Part shown: piece after piece, positions 6,165-8,348 of the stretch
Layout of the letters: each line of letters opens with the position of its first letter
Position numbering within the stretch: position 1 is the first letter of the stretch
NCBI GenBank assembly: GCA_003447515.1
Contig: DLZA01000159.1
Location: forward strand, 1 to 8,348
DNA: 8,348 nt
Source: Paracoccaceae bacterium
GTDB taxonomy: Bacteria > Pseudomonadota > Alphaproteobacteria > Rhodobacterales > Rhodobacteraceae
Reading direction: 5' to 3'
The notes under the pieces: generated by a model
What the model saw: only the letters and a program-made list of their open reading frames with translations
Told to the model about the DNA's origin: nothing
Database searches by the model: none
Made by a program: the position numbers and the translations under genes

Positions 6165-6953
6165 ATGCAAAAGTCGACGCATTTTACTCATGCTATTTCG
6201 CGCACTCCTAGTAGGTCCATTGTGTACGGGTTGCGAGCGGTGGATAAGGGTATACCAGATTATGAAACGCTAATGAGACATCATGCCTGTTATCTAGCCG
6301 CACTGCGCTCAACGGGGGCTGAAGTGACGGTTTTGCCCCCGTTAGAAGCATTTCCTGATGCCGTCTTTGTAGAGGATACAGCGCTGTGTTTGCAGGAGCT
6401 GGCAATCATAATGCGCCCGGGTGCCCCAAGTCGTTTGGGTGAGGTGGCTGCAATGCGGCCAACTTTGGAAACAATGTATTCTACGGTTGTGCAGATCGAA
6501 GGGCCTGGGTTTATTGAAGGTGGGGATATTCTGATAAGTGAGCGCGAGGTTTTTGTCGGCCTGTCGGATCGCACAACGCAAGAGGGTGTGGATGAGTTGG
6601 TAGAGATTGTTTCACCCTTCGGATACAGTGTGCGGGTGGTTCAAACACCGCCGGGTGTGCTGCACTTCAAGACGGATTGTTCATTGTTGGATGGGAATAC
6701 AATCCTTGCGACACCCGCTTTGGATGCGACCGGATGCTTTGAAGGGTACGTAGTTATTCATACCGCTGAAGGCGAGAGTGCTTGTGCGAATTCTATTCGT
6801 TTCAATGATTTGGTATTGGTGCCGAATGGGTTTCCAAAAACGCGTGCATTGCTTGAGGCTGCTGATTTTGTTGTTCAAGAAATAGGTAATTCAGAGGCTG
6901 CAAAAGTGGATGGTGGTTTGTCTTGTATGAGTTTGCGGTTTTCACCTTCTTGA
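6165..6953 (+). CDS. ddaH: N(G),N(G)-dimethylarginine dimethylaminohydrolase (DDAH)
   Basis: DDAH hydrolyses asymmetric dimethylarginine or monomethylarginine to citrulline plus di- or monomethylamine, in the cytoplasm. It has the pentein (amidinotransferase) fold. From ATG 6165 it is 262 residues; the Pseudomonas aeruginosa enzyme is about 254. The catalytic residues are in place: Cys254 in DGGLSCMSLRF, His167 in LHFKTD and Glu118 in GFIEGGD. Glu70-Asp71 in FVEDTA matches the substrate-guanidinium contacts, and Arg90 and Arg136 align with the carboxylate-binding arginines. The spacing between these residues agrees with the Pseudomonas enzyme to within one residue. The frame extends to a TTG at 6153, but GGAG (6155-6158) lies 6 bases before ATG 6165 and overlaps that TTG, so the ATG is the start. 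There is no arginine-pathway gene beside it; the divergent neighbour is an EamA exporter. A generic pentein is the alternative, but the residue match favours DDAH. Confidence 0.92.
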   Translation: MQKSTHFTHAISRTPSRSIVYGLRAVDKGIPDYETLMRHHACYLAALRSTGAEVTVLPPLEAFPDAVFVEDTALCLQELAIIMRPGAPSRLGEVAAMRPTLETMYSTVVQIEGPGFIEGGDILISEREVFVGLSDRTTQEGVDELVEIVSPFGYSVRVVQTPPGVLHFKTDCSLLDGNTILATPALDATGCFEGYVVIHTAEGESACANSIRFNDLVLVPNGFPKTRALLEAADFVVQEIGNSEAAKVDGGLSCMSLRFSPS

Positions 6954-6994
6954 TATTTGAAACATGAAAGGATGGAGGAGTCGGTGGCTTGCCG

Positions 6995-7933
6995 CTAGGT
7001 GTGGAGATTAAGAAAGGCCGCGACGGCCTTGTGTGCATTTTCTGCATCACTGGCGAGGCCTAGGTAGTTGAAAAAGCCATGAATCATTCCCTTATAGTTT
7101 ATATGTTCCACCGCAACACCAGCGGCGGAAAGCTGTTTACCATAAGCGGCTCCCTCATCGCACAACACGTCGCATTCAGCTGTTAGGATCAGGGTGGGTG
7201 GCAATCCTGCGAGGTTTGCAACGCGCGGGCAAGCACGCCAGTCATCGCGCATTTTTGGTTCTGGGAGATAATGTTCCATGAACCAGCGCACAGTTTCCGA
7301 TTCTAACCCGCCGTAGCCTTTGGCGTAGCGTTCAAACGATATTGTGCCGCCTCGGTAATCTATTACAGGGTAGACGAGTATTTGTGCGGCGATGGCTAAG
7401 CCAGCATCACGGGCCATAAGTGCTACAACTGTGGCTAAGTTTCCCCCCGCGCTGTCACCACAAACTATGATTTTAGTTGGGTCGATGCAGAGGGTTTTGG
7501 CATTTTCAACGACCCACCTTGTCGCGGTGAAACAGTCGTTGGGGGCTGCGGGGAATATATGTTCAGGAGCCATTCGATAGTCCACGGAGACGACGGTTAC
7601 TTGGCAGGTTTTCGCTAGGGTTCGTGCGACGGTATCGTAGCTGTTGAGGCTGCCAATGACATGGCCTCCGCCGTGAAAGTATACAATGGCGGGAGCAGCT
7701 CTGTTCGAAGTTGGGCGATAGATTCGGACCGGAATTTTTCCGTGGGAGCTCCCTGTCTTTGTGTCGTTGACCTCGTGCACATGTGGAGAGGGGTAGCTTT
7801 CGCGGCGTTTGTCGGCAAAGCCTTCGAACATGTTGCGGGCCTGGTCTACAGATAAGGTTTGGATTGCTGGCAGATTGAGTGCTGCCATCGTATCAAGTAG
7901 AGTTTGAATTTGAGGGTGGACGTCTTTGGGCAC
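6995..7933 (-). CDS. Alpha/beta hydrolase, hormone-sensitive-lipase (family IV) esterase
   Basis: This is probably a cytoplasmic carboxylesterase acting on short acyl esters; the natural substrate is unknown. From GTG 7933 it has 312 residues, the usual family length. The HSL signature HGGG (residues 87-90, oxyanion hole) precedes the nucleophile elbow GDSAG with Ser161. The acid is Asp255 in ECDVLCDEG, and the base is His285 in GMIHGFF. DYRMAPEH (118-125) and the N-terminal cap segment VHPQIQTLLDTMAALNLP are also typical. The GTG is chosen because AAGGA (minus 7944-7940) lies 6 bases upstream and the protein then begins like its relatives. The frame runs back to another GTG at 8017, but that would be encoded by the HU terminator and lacks a ribosome site. 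The gene converges on DDAH, with about 40 bases between stops. No signal peptide is present. Confidence 0.92.
   Translation of the reverse strand: MPKDVHPQIQTLLDTMAALNLPAIQTLSVDQARNMFEGFADKRRESYPSPHVHEVNDTKTGSSHGKIPVRIYRPTSNRAAPAIVYFHGGGHVIGSLNSYDTVARTLAKTCQVTVVSVDYRMAPEHIFPAAPNDCFTATRWVVENAKTLCIDPTKIIVCGDSAGGNLATVVALMARDAGLAIAAQILVYPVIDYRGGTISFERYAKGYGGLESETVRWFMEHYLPEPKMRDDWRACPRVANLAGLPPTLILTAECDVLCDEGAAYGKQLSAAGVAVEHINYKGMIHGFFNYLGLASDAENAHKAVAAFLNLHT
7014..7030 (-). terminator. Terminator-like hairpin inside the 3' end of the hydrolase gene
   Basis: On the minus strand AAGGCCG (7030-7024) and CGGCCTT (7020-7014) form a perfect 7-bp stem with a 3-base loop, followed by TCTTAAT. It lies in the last few codons, coding for KAVAAF, before the stop. 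No other terminator is seen between the convergent ends. The pairing may be a by-product of the Ala-Val-Ala-Ala codons. Confidence 0.3.
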
Positions 7934-7939
7934 GGGAGT

Positions 7940-7944
7940 TCCTT
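7940..7944 (-). promoter_or_regulatory. Shine-Dalgarno site fixing the GTG start of the hydrolase
   Basis: AAGGA on the minus strand lies 6 bases before GTG 7933. It rules out the longer frame from GTG 8017 and is better placed than any site before the next ATG downstream in the frame. Confidence 0.7.
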
Positions 7945-7986
7945 TTATATGGTAAAAGGATGCATCAAATAAACGGGTGTGCCAAT

Positions 7987-8014
7987 AAAAAAGGCCACCC
8001 AAAAGGATGGCCTT
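7987..8014 (-). terminator. Rho-independent terminator of the HU gene
   Basis: The minus strand reads AAGGCCATCC, a TTTT loop, then GGGTGGCCTT and TTTTATT. As RNA it forms a continuous 10-bp stem with one G-U pair, directly followed by a U-run. It begins about 20 bases after the HU stop codon. It separates HU from the hydrolase, which is also why the hydrolase is not started upstream of it. Confidence 0.9.
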
Positions 8015-8034
8015 CACTCGTCAAACTGAAACGT

Positions 8035-8325
8035 TTAGGCGTTAATCACGTCTTTCAAGGCTTTGGCGATTGTAACCTTGGCAACTCGGTCTGCATCTTT
8101 ATGCATTTGCTCGCCTGTTGCTGGATTGCGAACCATGCGTGCCGGGCGTGCGCGGCATGCGAATTTTCCAAGGCCTGGTAAGGTAACTGCACCACCAGCG
8201 GCAACTTCTTTTGTGATGATTTCAGTCAGAGCGGCCAAATTAGCGTCTGCTGTTTTTTTGTCTGAGCCAGTTGCTTCTGCAAGTGCTGCAACCAGTTGCG
8301 TTTTTGTCATTGGTTTTTGTGTCAT
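8035..8325 (-). CDS. hupB: HU-family nucleoid DNA-binding protein
   Basis: HU is a small dimeric histone-like protein that bends and compacts DNA without strict sequence preference. This one has 96 residues, slightly over the usual 90 because of a short N-terminal extension (MTQKP) before MTKTQLVAALAEATG. The helical dimerisation body spans about residues 6-45. The GGAVTLPGLGKF strand-turn follows. The DNA-binding beta arm contains RNPATGE with Pro68, the residue that intercalates at DNA kinks. The protein ends VTIAKALKDVINA, as in other alphaproteobacterial HU proteins. ATG 8325 has AGGAG (minus 8337-8333) 7 bases upstream. The inner ATG at residue 6 has no such site, so the longer start is preferred. 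The gene is monocistronic, with a strong terminator just after the stop. The promoter lies beyond the right edge. HU is favoured over IHF by overall sequence, though the two share a fold. Confidence 0.95.
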   Translation of the reverse strand: MTQKPMTKTQLVAALAEATGSDKKTADANLAALTEIITKEVAAGGAVTLPGLGKFACRARPARMVRNPATGEQMHKDADRVAKVTIAKALKDVINA

Positions 8326-8348
8326 GTGACTGCTCCTAATTTATATCC

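Noticed and set aside
7934..8017. 28-residue N-terminal extension of the hydrolase from GTG 8017
   Set aside because: Its first codons are the HU terminator stem and loop. GTG 7933 has AAGGA at proper spacing, and the protein then starts like its relatives.
1..8348. A new defence, mobile or biosynthetic system
   Set aside because: Every substantial gene belongs to a well-known family with intact motifs. There is no cluster of unknown genes, repeat array or mobility gene that would support such a claim.

Overview
The window looks like an ordinary chromosomal segment of an alphaproteobacterium, most likely a relatively AT-rich member of the Rhodobacterales (Roseobacter-type). This is inferred from the character of the proteins (HU, chorismate synthase, ThiB/ThiP/ThiQ) and the use of GTG starts behind good Shine-Dalgarno sites; no database comparison was possible. 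I see no insertion sequence, CRISPR array, tRNA, rRNA, integrase or phage gene.

Layout. (1) Positions 1-3492, minus strand: a thiamine ABC-uptake operon, thiB-thiP-thiQ, preceded by a clear TPP riboswitch. thiQ runs off the left edge and lacks only its last codon or codons. Two hairpins lie between thiB and thiP, and thiP overlaps thiQ by 17 bases. (2) Positions 3493-3801: a non-coding divergent region with a 23-bp dyad and a separate hairpin followed by a T-run. (3) Positions 3802-4905, plus strand: aroC, chorismate synthase. (4) Positions 4906-5198: non-coding, with no convincing gene. (5) Positions 5199-6065, minus strand: a ten-helix EamA/DMT exporter, divergent from (6) positions 6165-6953, plus strand: dimethylarginine dimethylaminohydrolase. 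They share a 99-bp region with an 11-bp tandem repeat. (7) Positions 6995-7933, minus strand: an alpha/beta hydrolase of the hormone-sensitive-lipase type, starting at a GTG. (8) Positions 8035-8325, minus strand: an HU-type nucleoid protein with a strong intrinsic terminator at 7987-8014.

How the parts work together. The only obvious functional unit is the thi operon. TPP is sensed by the leader RNA, which appears able to switch thiB translation by hiding or exposing its Shine-Dalgarno site. The hairpins after thiB could keep the periplasmic binding protein in excess over the permease and ATPase. DDAH hydrolyses methylated arginines to citrulline and a methylamine; the divergent exporter may or may not be related to it. 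aroC, the hydrolase and HU are independent genes.

Several start codons were set from Shine-Dalgarno position rather than maximal frame length: thiP at ATG 2252, DDAH at ATG 6165, the hydrolase at GTG 7933, thiQ at GTG 694. I did not find a previously undescribed multi-gene system here. The points worth checking are mostly regulatory RNA structures and one unusual residue in ThiQ.
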